A stretch of DNA of 38,424 nucleotides, taken from the NCBI RefSeq assembly GCF_029960785.1, contig NZ_JASBQE010000108.1, forward strand, positions 1 to 38,424. Direction: 5' to 3'. Position 1 is the stretch's first letter; the number at the start of each line of letters is the position of its first letter. Made by a program: the position numbers and the translations under genes. Shown here piece after piece: positions 1-6,977 of this stretch. A model generated the notes under the pieces. It was not told where the DNA came from, did not search any database, and saw only the letters and a list, made by a program, of their open reading frames with translations. Origin of the DNA: Polyangium sp. 15x6 (GTDB lineage: Bacteria > Myxococcota_A > Polyangia > Polyangiales > Polyangiaceae).

Positions 1-84
1 GGCGGCGCGGGTGGAGCCGGTGGCGCCGGTGGGGCCGCCGGCGCCGGTGGTGCGGGCGGAGCCGGCGGCGCCGGCGGGGCCTGA
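1..84 (+). CDS. C-terminal end of a Gly/Ala-rich protein (partial)
   Basis: Frame 1 is open from the first base and reads 27 codons of almost pure Gly and Ala in a GGA triplet pattern, ending at a TGA at 82-84. Low-complexity glycine tails of this sort are common at the ends or in linkers of secreted myxobacterial proteins, and a comparable TGG/SGG linker occurs in the lipoprotein at 18552-19073. The functional part lies outside the window, so no product can be named. The DNA is a GCC/GGC-rich short repeat, so some length variation between strains would be expected. The reading frame is inferred only from the in-frame stop and the lack of any competing gene. Confidence 0.5.
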   Translation, partial: GGAGGAGGAGGAAGAGGAGGAGGAGGA

Positions 85-327
85 TTTCGCCAAAATCGAG
101 AATACGCACGCAACCTTGCGTGACGTATCGAGCCTCGCGGACGCGCCTTCGCGTTATGCTGCGAGGGGAAAAGTCCATTCCTTCTCCGTAATGGCCCCAA
201 GGTAGGGAAGTAGGGCCTAGATTCCCACCATTCCAGAGGCGGCGGTCCTCGTGTAGAAGAGAGCTTCCGTTACGTATGACTTTCCAGGCTCGTCCTTACG
301 AGGCTGGAACCACCTACGAGGCCGCTC

Positions 328-2712
328 ATGCCGCGAACGCGAAGACGACTCGGAAAACATCTTGGCTCCATTGGACTGGTGTCCCTGGCCGCGATCGGCG
401 CGCTGGGGTTCACCGGCTGCATCGCTGGGGAGGACGATGGTCCGTGCGTTTCGGACCAGATGTTCTTCGCCGAGCAGGTCTGGGCTCCGATCCTTTCGAA
501 CAACTGCATCGCCTGCCATACCTCGAACGGGGTCGCGAAGGACTCGAGCCTCGTGCTTCGAGGCAGCAGCGAAGCAGGCTTTCTCGACACGAACTACGAG
601 ATCATGAAGAACGCCGCCGCCCTCCAGCAGGACGGCATGTCGCAGCTCCTCGCCATGCCCACCGGCGGCACCGCGTCCCGCAAGCATCCGGGCGGCGTGG
701 CCATCCAGCCGGGCAGCGACGAGTTCAAGGCGCTCGAGGAGCTCGTGAATCGCTTCAACGAGCCCTCCTCCTGCGAGACGAACCTCTCGGCGACGTTCAC
801 GGGCGTGCAGCTCGCGACGCCCGCCGAGACGCTCCGCAAGGCCGCGCTCTCCCTGGTCGGCCGACTGCCCACCGTGGAAGAAGAAGATGCCATCGAGGCC
901 GGCGGCATCCGCGCGCTCGATCCGGTCCTCGACAAGATGATGACCGAGGAGACGTTCTACACGCGCCTGAAGGAGATCTACAACGACCAGTTCCTCACGG
1001 ATCGCTACCTGGGGAACGAGGACGCGGTGCAGCTCCTCAACGACATCGATTATTACAACCCCTACTGGTACGACCAGTTCTTCGAGGGCGCGAACGCCGA
1101 GCCGAAGGCGATGGAAGACGCCATCGACAAGTACGGCGCCTGGAACGCCGACGACCTCTACAACAAGCTGCGTTCCTGGACGAACCGCGGCGTGGCGCGC
1201 GAGCCGCTCGAGCTCGTGGCCCACGTGGTGCGCGAGAACCGGCCGTTCAGCGAGATCCTGACGGCGAACTACATCATGGTGAACCCCTTCTCCGCGAAGG
1301 CGTTCATGCTCGGCGACGACCTGCCCTTCAAGAACGACTCCGACCCGAACGAGTTCATCGAGGCGCAGATCCCGAGCCTGCCGCACGCCGGCGTTCTCTC
1401 GTCGCCGATGTTCCTGAACCGGTTCCCGACGACGGAGACGAACCGGAACCGGGCGCGCGCGCGCATGGTCTACCAGTTCTTCCTCGGCACCGACATCCTG
1501 AAGACCGGCCAGCAGCCGCTCGATCAGACGCTCATCACCGAGGTCAACCCGACCCTCAACGCGACCGCCTGCCAGCAATGCCACGTGGAGATCGATCCGG
1601 TCGCCGGCGCGTTCCGGCACTGGAACGGGCGCGCGGCCTACGATCCGATGACGCCTCCGCTCGACGACATGCGTCCGCCGGGCTTCAAGGGCGAAAAGAC
1701 GCCGTACGAGCTCCTGCCGCAAGGCCTGCAGTGGCTCGCCCCGCGCATCGCCGCAGACCCGCGCTTCGCCCTCTCGGCCGTGTACATCGTCTTCGAGGGC
1801 CTCACGGGCCAGAAGCCGCTCGTGGCGCCGCAAGACCCCAAGGCGACCGAGTTCTCGACCGAGTTCCAGGCGTACCTCGCCGAGTACACGGAGTTCAGCA
1901 AGATCGCGCACGAGTTCGAGGCTTCAGGCTACGACCTCAAGGTCGTCGTGAAGCAGATCGTCCACTCGCCCTACTTCCGCGCGAAGAACAGCGGCGCGCT
2001 CGACGCGGCCGGCAAGGCGCGGCTCGGCGAGGTCGGCATGGGCCGCCTCATCACGCCCGAGCAGCTCCACCGGAAGATCCACGCCGTCCTCGGCTATCCG
2101 TGGCGTCCCCGCGCGTACGAGGACAACGGCGGCACGTACGACTACCTGCTCCGCAGCGATGCCTACCGCATGCTTTACGGCGGCATCGACTCGGCCGACG
2201 TGGTCAAGCGCGTGATCAGCCCGAACGGCATCATGGCGAACATCGGCGAGCGCATGGCGAACGAGATGTCCTGCATCGCCGTCCCGCGCGACATGTGGAA
2301 GGTGCCGGAGGAGCGCATGCTCTTCCCGTACGTCGAGACGAGCTTCGAGCCGGAAGACAAGAATGGCTTCCCGGTCGAGCCCGCCGTCGTGGCCATCAAG
2401 AAGAACATCCAGCACCTCCACAAGCACATCCTCGGCGAGACGCTGCCCGACGGGCATCCCGAGATCGAGCGGACCTACAAGCTCTTCCTCGATACGTACC
2501 GCGAGGGCGTGAAGGGCATGAGCGACGCGTCGCAGCCCGAGGGCAAATACTCGACGTGGCTGGCCGGCCCGTGCCGCGTGGAGAACGACTACTGGACGCG
2601 TACGCCGCTGCCCGAAGAGGATCGCCTGCGTGAGGATCCGAATTACGTCATCCGGTCGTGGATGACGGTCGTGACGTACATGCTGTCCGACTACCACTTC
2701 CTTTACGAGTGA
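328..2712 (+). CDS. Haem-motif lipoprotein of the DUF1592/DUF1588-like type
   Basis: A 794-residue exported protein. The N-terminus has a basic run, a hydrophobic stretch and a lipobox-like FTGC with Cys31, so it is probably a lipoprotein. A first c-type haem motif is C60-I-A-C63-H64 and a second is C415-Q-Q-C418-H419. The second sits in a context (HAGVLSSPMFLNRFP upstream, CQQCHVEIDPVAGAF at the motif) that resembles the DUF1588/DUF1592 families of planctomycete and myxobacterial cytochrome-like proteins. The region near residues 175-225 (RLPTVEEEDAI onward) resembles the helical DUF1549/DUF1592 part. The partner gene for a DUF1501 protein starts 13 bases downstream, an arrangement typical of these families. 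A redox or electron-transfer role at the outer envelope is inferred; the substrate is unknown. The start is the ATG with CGAGG about 8 bases upstream. Confidence 0.8.
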   Translation: MPRTRRRLGKHLGSIGLVSLAAIGALGFTGCIAGEDDGPCVSDQMFFAEQVWAPILSNNCIACHTSNGVAKDSSLVLRGSSEAGFLDTNYEIMKNAAALQQDGMSQLLAMPTGGTASRKHPGGVAIQPGSDEFKALEELVNRFNEPSSCETNLSATFTGVQLATPAETLRKAALSLVGRLPTVEEEDAIEAGGIRALDPVLDKMMTEETFYTRLKEIYNDQFLTDRYLGNEDAVQLLNDIDYYNPYWYDQFFEGANAEPKAMEDAIDKYGAWNADDLYNKLRSWTNRGVAREPLELVAHVVRENRPFSEILTANYIMVNPFSAKAFMLGDDLPFKNDSDPNEFIEAQIPSLPHAGVLSSPMFLNRFPTTETNRNRARARMVYQFFLGTDILKTGQQPLDQTLITEVNPTLNATACQQCHVEIDPVAGAFRHWNGRAAYDPMTPPLDDMRPPGFKGEKTPYELLPQGLQWLAPRIAADPRFALSAVYIVFEGLTGQKPLVAPQDPKATEFSTEFQAYLAEYTEFSKIAHEFEASGYDLKVVVKQIVHSPYFRAKNSGALDAAGKARLGEVGMGRLITPEQLHRKIHAVLGYPWRPRAYEDNGGTYDYLLRSDAYRMLYGGIDSADVVKRVISPNGIMANIGERMANEMSCIAVPRDMWKVPEERMLFPYVETSFEPEDKNGFPVEPAVVAIKKNIQHLHKHILGETLPDGHPEIERTYKLFLDTYREGVKGMSDASQPEGKYSTWLAGPCRVENDYWTRTPLPEEDRLREDPNYVIRSWMTVVTYMLSDYHFLYE

Positions 2713-2725
2713 GAGGCGAGCCCCC

Positions 2726-4015
2726 ATGGACCGAAGAGATTTCCTCAAGATTGCATCGACGGCGGGGCTCGGCGTTGCCGCTAGCACCATCCCGTTCACC
2801 AGCGACGCCGGAGCCGCGCCCTATACGGGCAAGTTCTGGGTCATGATCCACGCCGGCGGCGGCTGGGACGTCACGAGCCACTGCGACCCGAAGGGTTCGA
2901 AGGGGCCGGATGATCCCGATCCGATGAACCATTACCTCGCGGACACGGTCGGGACGGCGGTCGGGAGCACGAGCAAGCTCCCGATGCGGTACGCCCCGGA
3001 TCCGGACGGCGCGAACAAGAAGTTCTTCGACAAGTACGTGAACGACCTCATGGTCCTGAACGCCGTCGATACGTCGACGAACAGCCACGACGTCGGCACG
3101 CGCGTGACGTGGGCGGGCACCTTGGCCGAGAACAAGGCCTCGTTCGCCGCGCTCACGGCCGCCGTCGCAGGCGGCTCGCTGCCGATGGCGTACATCTCGT
3201 ACGGCGGCTACGACACGACGGCCGGCACCGTGGCGGTGACCCGGGTGGGCAACATCGACGCGATCCGTCGCATCGCCTACCCGAACATCATCGACCCGAT
3301 GTACGACGAGAGCAAGACGCCGTACTACACGGAGGAGACGGAGGCGCGCATCGCCGAGACGCGCTCCGCCCGCCACCTGGCGTACTCCGAGAAGCAGAAC
3401 CTGCCGCGCATCCAGCAGTCGATGGGTATGCTGTTCACGGCGCGCTCGGGGCAAAACGAGCTCAAGAAGCTGACGGAGTACCTGCCCACGCAGCTCGAGA
3501 ACTCGAACCTCCGTCGTCAGGCGCAAATCGCGCTCGCCGCCTACCGCGCCGGCATCTGCGTCAGCGCGAACCTGGGCATCGGCGGGTTCGACACGCACGG
3601 CAACAACGACGATCAGCAGTTCGGGCGCCTGGCCGAGCTCTGGGACGGCATCGACTACCTCGTCGAAGAGGCGAAGGCGACGGGCGTCTGGGGCAATATG
3701 GTGATCGTCGTCGGGTCCGACTTCGGCCGCACGCCGGGGTACAACTCCGGCAACGGCAAGGACCACTGGTCGATCACCAGCATGCTGATGATGGGCGCGG
3801 GCATCCCGGGCAATCAGGTCATCGGCAAGACGACCGAGCGTCACAACCCGATGAACATCGACCCGAAGACGCTCGAGCCGGTCGAGGGCGGCGGCGTCCG
3901 CCTGAAGCCCGGCCACGTGCACCGCGCGCTTCGCAGGCTCGCGGGGATCGATCAAAACGAGGTCGCGGCGCGCTTCCCGATCAAGGAGAAGGAAGAGCTG
4001 CCGCTGTTCGGCTGA
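2726..4015 (+). CDS. DUF1501 family protein, Tat-exported
   Basis: A 429-residue protein beginning MDRRDFLKIAS, a twin-arginine signal (RRDFLK at residues 3-8) followed by a hydrophobic segment. DUF1501 proteins have an alkaline-phosphatase/sulfatase-like fold. The family landmarks are visible: GFDTHGNN, then VGSDFGRTPGYNS and GKDHW near the C-terminus, which in the family form the metal-site region. Here the usual SEFGRT reads SDFGRT. It follows the haem-motif lipoprotein by 13 bases with an AGAGGCGAG ribosome site, so the two are one operon and probably work together outside the cytoplasmic membrane. Tat export suggests folding or cofactor loading before transport. The substrate is unknown. 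Transcription very likely stops at the terminator just downstream. Confidence 0.85.
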   Translation: MDRRDFLKIASTAGLGVAASTIPFTSDAGAAPYTGKFWVMIHAGGGWDVTSHCDPKGSKGPDDPDPMNHYLADTVGTAVGSTSKLPMRYAPDPDGANKKFFDKYVNDLMVLNAVDTSTNSHDVGTRVTWAGTLAENKASFAALTAAVAGGSLPMAYISYGGYDTTAGTVAVTRVGNIDAIRRIAYPNIIDPMYDESKTPYYTEETEARIAETRSARHLAYSEKQNLPRIQQSMGMLFTARSGQNELKKLTEYLPTQLENSNLRRQAQIALAAYRAGICVSANLGIGGFDTHGNNDDQQFGRLAELWDGIDYLVEEAKATGVWGNMVIVVGSDFGRTPGYNSGNGKDHWSITSMLMMGAGIPGNQVIGKTTERHNPMNIDPKTLEPVEGGGVRLKPGHVHRALRRLAGIDQNEVAARFPIKEKEELPLFG

Positions 4016-4046
4016 TCGTCGCCACGGCGAATCGATCGAAATGAAG

Positions 4047-4084
4047 AAGGCCCCCTCGGTTCGTCCGAGGGGGCCTTTCTTTTT
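4047..4084 (+). terminator. Intrinsic terminator of the haem lipoprotein-DUF1501 operon
   Basis: A perfect 13-bp stem (AAGGCCCCCTCGG at 4047-4059 paired with CCGAGGGGGCCTT at 4065-4077), a TTCGT loop, and then a T-rich run to 4084. It starts 31 bases after the DUF1501 stop codon. Confidence 0.93.
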
Positions 4085-4113
4085 GGGGGCGGAGTTTCGA
4101 CGCGGCGAGGCGC

Positions 4114-4150
4114 GCTGTTCAAAAACTGCAGAGCTGTTCAAAAAGCGCAG
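4114..4150 (+). repeat. Two tandem 18-base repeats upstream of the EGF lipoprotein gene
   Basis: GCTGTTCAAAAACTGCAG at 4114-4131 is followed by GCTGTTCAAAAAGCGCAG at 4133-4150, a 19-base period with two mismatches. The pair lies between the terminator and the start codon at 4227, a position that suits a regulator binding site. The spacing of about two helical turns would put both copies on one face of the DNA. This is a sequence observation; no regulator is known. Confidence 0.6.
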
Positions 4151-4226
4151 GAATGATCCGTGACAGAACCGCGGACATTGCGAAGGTCCACCGCGCGCGT
4201 GCGCTTTCGGCTATAAGCGTGCTCCG

Positions 4227-6596
4227 ATGATGCACTCTTCTTCATCTTCCATGAACGTGACGACGTTGCATGTGGCTGGGCGGTTGGGCTACTGGGCGCT
4301 CGTCTTCGGGGCGATGCTCGGATCGACGGGTTGCGAGATCATCGCCCGCGTCGATCGCAGCGAGCTCGACGACGGCAAGGGCGGCGTGAACGCGTTGTGC
4401 GGCGACGGTGCCCTCGCCGCGCCAGAGACCTGCGACGACGGCAACGAGGCGAGCGGCGATGGCTGCTCCAGCGACTGCGCGGTCGAGAGCGGCTGGACCT
4501 GCTCCGAGCAGCCCAGCACGTGCACGAACGTCGACGATTGCACCCCCAACCCGTGCCAGAACGGCGGGACATGCACCGACGGCGTCGATAGCTACACGTG
4601 CCAGTGCGCGCCCGGCTTCACCGGGACGAACTGCGAGACCAACGTCGACGGCTGCACCCCCAACCCCTGCCAGAACGGCGGGACCTGCACCGACGGCGTC
4701 GACGGCTACACGTGCCAATGCGCGCCCGGCTTCACCGGGACGAACTGCGAGACCAACGTCGACGATTGCACCCCGAACCCCTGCCAGAACGGCGGCACGT
4801 GCACCGACGGCGTCGAAGGCTATACGTGCCAGTGCGCGCCCGGCTACACCGGGACGAACTGCGAAACCAACGTCGACGGCTGTACTCCCAACCCCTGCCA
4901 GAACGGCGGGACCTGCACCGACAGCGTCGACGGCTACACGTGCCAGTGCGCGCCCGGCTACACCGGGACGAACTGCGAGACCAACGTCGACGATTGCACC
5001 CCCAACCCCTGCCAGAACGGCGGGATGTGCACCGACGGCGTCGAAAGCTACACGTGCCAGTGCGCGCCCGGCTTCACCGGGACGATTTGCGATATCAACA
5101 TCGACGATTGCGCCCCCGACCCGTGCCAGAACGGCGGCACGTGCACCGACGGCATCAATGCCTACACGTGCCAATGCGCGCCCGGTTATACCGGGACCAA
5201 CTGCGAGACCAACGTCGACGATTGCACCCCGAACCCCTGCCAGAACGGCGGCACGTGCACCGACGGCATCAACGGCTACACGTGCCAATGCGCGCCCACC
5301 TACGAGGGGACCCAATGCGAGGCCTGCGCCGGCACCCTCGCAGACTGCAATGGGGTCGCGTCCGACGGCTGCGAGGCGAACCTCCAGAGCAACGCCGACC
5401 ACTGCAACGCGTGCAACCTCGCGTGCTCGACGGGCGACATCTGCTCGAATGGCGCCTGCCAGGCTCCGCCCTCCGGCCAGGTGCCCGGCACGCCGATCAG
5501 CGTCCCGGCGATGCACACCCCGCTGGCTCCAGCGGTCGCCGATGTGAACGGCGACGGCAAGCTCGACATCCTGGTGGCCAACGCCGAATTGGGCTCGACG
5601 ATGAGCCCCTCCGGCTCGGTCTCCGTTTTCTACGGCAACGGCGACGCAACCGTCCAGGCGGAGGTCAATTATGCGGGCGCCCCGCTGTCCAGCAATGCGG
5701 TGGTGGCGGCCGACGTGGACGGCGACGGGTGGCTCGACGCCGTCACCGTCGACGGCCAGACCAACCTGCCCGCCACCAACGGGAACATCAGCGTCTACCG
5801 CAACCTCGGCGCGAGCACGCCCGGGACCTTCGGCGCGCTGACGAGCTTCACCACCGGCGCCCCGGGCTCGGTCCACCTCTGCGCGGGGGACTTCGACGGC
5901 GATGGGCAGGTCGACATCGCAACCACCAGCGTGGTCACGAACCAGGTGAGCGTGATTTTCGGCACCGGCGCGGGCAGCTTCGGCGCGCCCGTGCTCATCA
6001 CCATCCCCTCCACCGGCGTTCAGTCGACGATCGCCTGCCGTGACCTGACCGGCGACAGCCGCCCCGAAATCGTGGTGACGAGCCCCAGCAGCGCGCGCCT
6101 CTCGATCCTCATCAACCAGGGCGATGGTTCATTCGCCGCACCGGTCTCCTACACGAACGCGCTCAACGGCCAGACCGCGGGCATCGCCTTCGGCGACGCC
6201 GATGGAGACGGCAAGCTCGACATCCTCGCGAACGGCGCGGCCGGCGCATACCTCTTCTTCTTCAAAGGGAACGGCGACGGCACGGTCGCGAACGGCGTGC
6301 AATCCGCCACGGGAGCCAGCGCGGTGGCCAACTCGGCGCTGGGGGTCGTGGCCAGTGACTTCAACGGCGACGACAAACTCGACGCCTACATCCTTGCCAC
6401 CGCAGCCACGGGCGGCGTCCGCCCGATGACCGGCAATGGCAACGGAACCTTCACCGCAGGCGCCCTCGTCACGACCGGCACCTCGCCCGGCCTCAACGCC
6501 ATTGCCGTCGCCGACCTGGATGGCGATGGGTACGACGATCTCATCCTGACCAACAAGGGCTCCGCCACCCTCACCGTGGTCCCCAACGGGCTCTGA
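4227..6596 (+). CDS. Lipoprotein with DUF4215-type motif, seven EGF-like repeats and FG-GAP propeller
   Basis: A 789-residue surface protein. The N-terminus has a hydrophobic segment and lipobox GSTGC. Residues about 58-90 (CGDG...CDDGNEASGDGC) match the Cys-rich DUF4215 repeat of myxobacteria. Seven EGF-like units of exactly 38 residues follow (about residues 101-365), each with six Cys in the pattern C-x5-C-QNGG-x-C-x8-C-x-C-x8-C. Five of the seven keep the calcium-binding lead NVDDC or NIDDC; units 2 and 4 have NVDGC. A second Cys-rich stretch (about 370-410) leads to seven FG-GAP/VCBS calcium loops (such as ADVNGDGKLDI, ADVDGDGWLDA, GDFDGDGQVDI), the number expected for one seven-bladed propeller. 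An adhesion or recognition role outside the cell is inferred. There is no clear ribosome site; a TATAAG at 4212-4217 would allow a near-leaderless mRNA. ATG codons at 4230 and 4251 are alternative starts. Confidence 0.85.
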   Translation: MMHSSSSSMNVTTLHVAGRLGYWALVFGAMLGSTGCEIIARVDRSELDDGKGGVNALCGDGALAAPETCDDGNEASGDGCSSDCAVESGWTCSEQPSTCTNVDDCTPNPCQNGGTCTDGVDSYTCQCAPGFTGTNCETNVDGCTPNPCQNGGTCTDGVDGYTCQCAPGFTGTNCETNVDDCTPNPCQNGGTCTDGVEGYTCQCAPGYTGTNCETNVDGCTPNPCQNGGTCTDSVDGYTCQCAPGYTGTNCETNVDDCTPNPCQNGGMCTDGVESYTCQCAPGFTGTICDINIDDCAPDPCQNGGTCTDGINAYTCQCAPGYTGTNCETNVDDCTPNPCQNGGTCTDGINGYTCQCAPTYEGTQCEACAGTLADCNGVASDGCEANLQSNADHCNACNLACSTGDICSNGACQAPPSGQVPGTPISVPAMHTPLAPAVADVNGDGKLDILVANAELGSTMSPSGSVSVFYGNGDATVQAEVNYAGAPLSSNAVVAADVDGDGWLDAVTVDGQTNLPATNGNISVYRNLGASTPGTFGALTSFTTGAPGSVHLCAGDFDGDGQVDIATTSVVTNQVSVIFGTGAGSFGAPVLITIPSTGVQSTIACRDLTGDSRPEIVVTSPSSARLSILINQGDGSFAAPVSYTNALNGQTAGIAFGDADGDGKLDILANGAAGAYLFFFKGNGDGTVANGVQSATGASAVANSALGVVASDFNGDDKLDAYILATAATGGVRPMTGNGNGTFTAGALVTTGTSPGLNAIAVADLDGDGYDDLILTNKGSATLTVVPNGL
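4527..5324 (+). repeat. Seven 114-bp tandem repeats encoding EGF-like units
   Basis: Units begin at 4527, 4641, 4755, 4869, 4983, 5097 and 5211, each exactly 114 bases (38 codons). They are nearly identical in DNA as well as protein, so the array probably grew by recent duplication and may vary in copy number. Units alternate GAT/GGC at one codon (Asp or Gly before the first Cys) through unit 5, which suggests duplication of a two-unit block. The last unit is the most diverged at its end. Confidence 0.93.
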
Positions 6597-6977
6597 CAGA
6601 CAGCCGTCGCCCCCGCTGCCCTCGCCGCCTGAGCATGGGTCTCATCTGGAGACGCTTCGCTGGGGCGTTACCTCCCCCACCCGGGGCTATCCGCCCCGGG
6701 ACTCGGGGCCTGCGCAAGCGCTGGACCTTCGGCCGTTGTGTTGAACACGAAGAAAAAAGTACGGCATCAATGTACCATCGATGCCTAAATCTTCAACAAT
6801 TCCGTTGTCAAGCGCATCGGACCCGTGGCAGTGTGTGTCCTTGGTCGGTTCCCTGGTCAACCAGGCTCCCCCCCCGGGGCCGATGAGCAGGGATCATTAC
6901 TTGTTGTCGTAAGGGATCAGATGTCACTGGCGCTCGAGACGCGCTGACCATCTGCGAACCCCGTCGAAAGGTGTGCG
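6597..6977. other. Intergenic region with one copy of the dispersed repeat
   Basis: No gene is supported here. The first part holds copy 1 of the repeat described at 6638-6727. Further on there is only a short hairpin (CCTGGT/ACCAGG, 6852-6865) and AT-richer sequence before the hydrolase gene. The hydrolase ribosome site, AAAGG, lies about 7 bases before its ATG. No clear promoter is seen. Confidence 0.6.
6638..6727 (+). repeat. Dispersed intergenic repeat, copy 1
   Basis: About 90 bases that match 9900-9992 in the same orientation. Shared blocks include GGTCTCATCTGG, CGCTTCGCTGGGGCGTT, GGGGCTATCCGCCCC and GGGGCCTGCGCAAGCGCTGG. The middle differs in length and bases, as expected of an old non-coding element. 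This copy lacks the GAACTGCGC hairpins found beside copies 2 and 3. Confidence 0.8.

Noticed and set aside
217-1911. 564-codon minus-strand open frame antisense to the haem lipoprotein
   Set aside because: It is a third-position GC artefact. The plus strand carries CxxCH motifs and a lipoprotein signal in the same region.
4527-5324. Regularly spaced repeats as a CRISPR-like array
   Set aside because: The 114-base units are adjacent, without unique spacers, and translate into perfect EGF-like domains.
4242-5876. Repetitive minus-strand open frame opposite the EGF array
   Set aside because: Its regular Ala/Val/Gly/Arg pattern only mirrors the 114-base repeat of the real gene on the plus strand.
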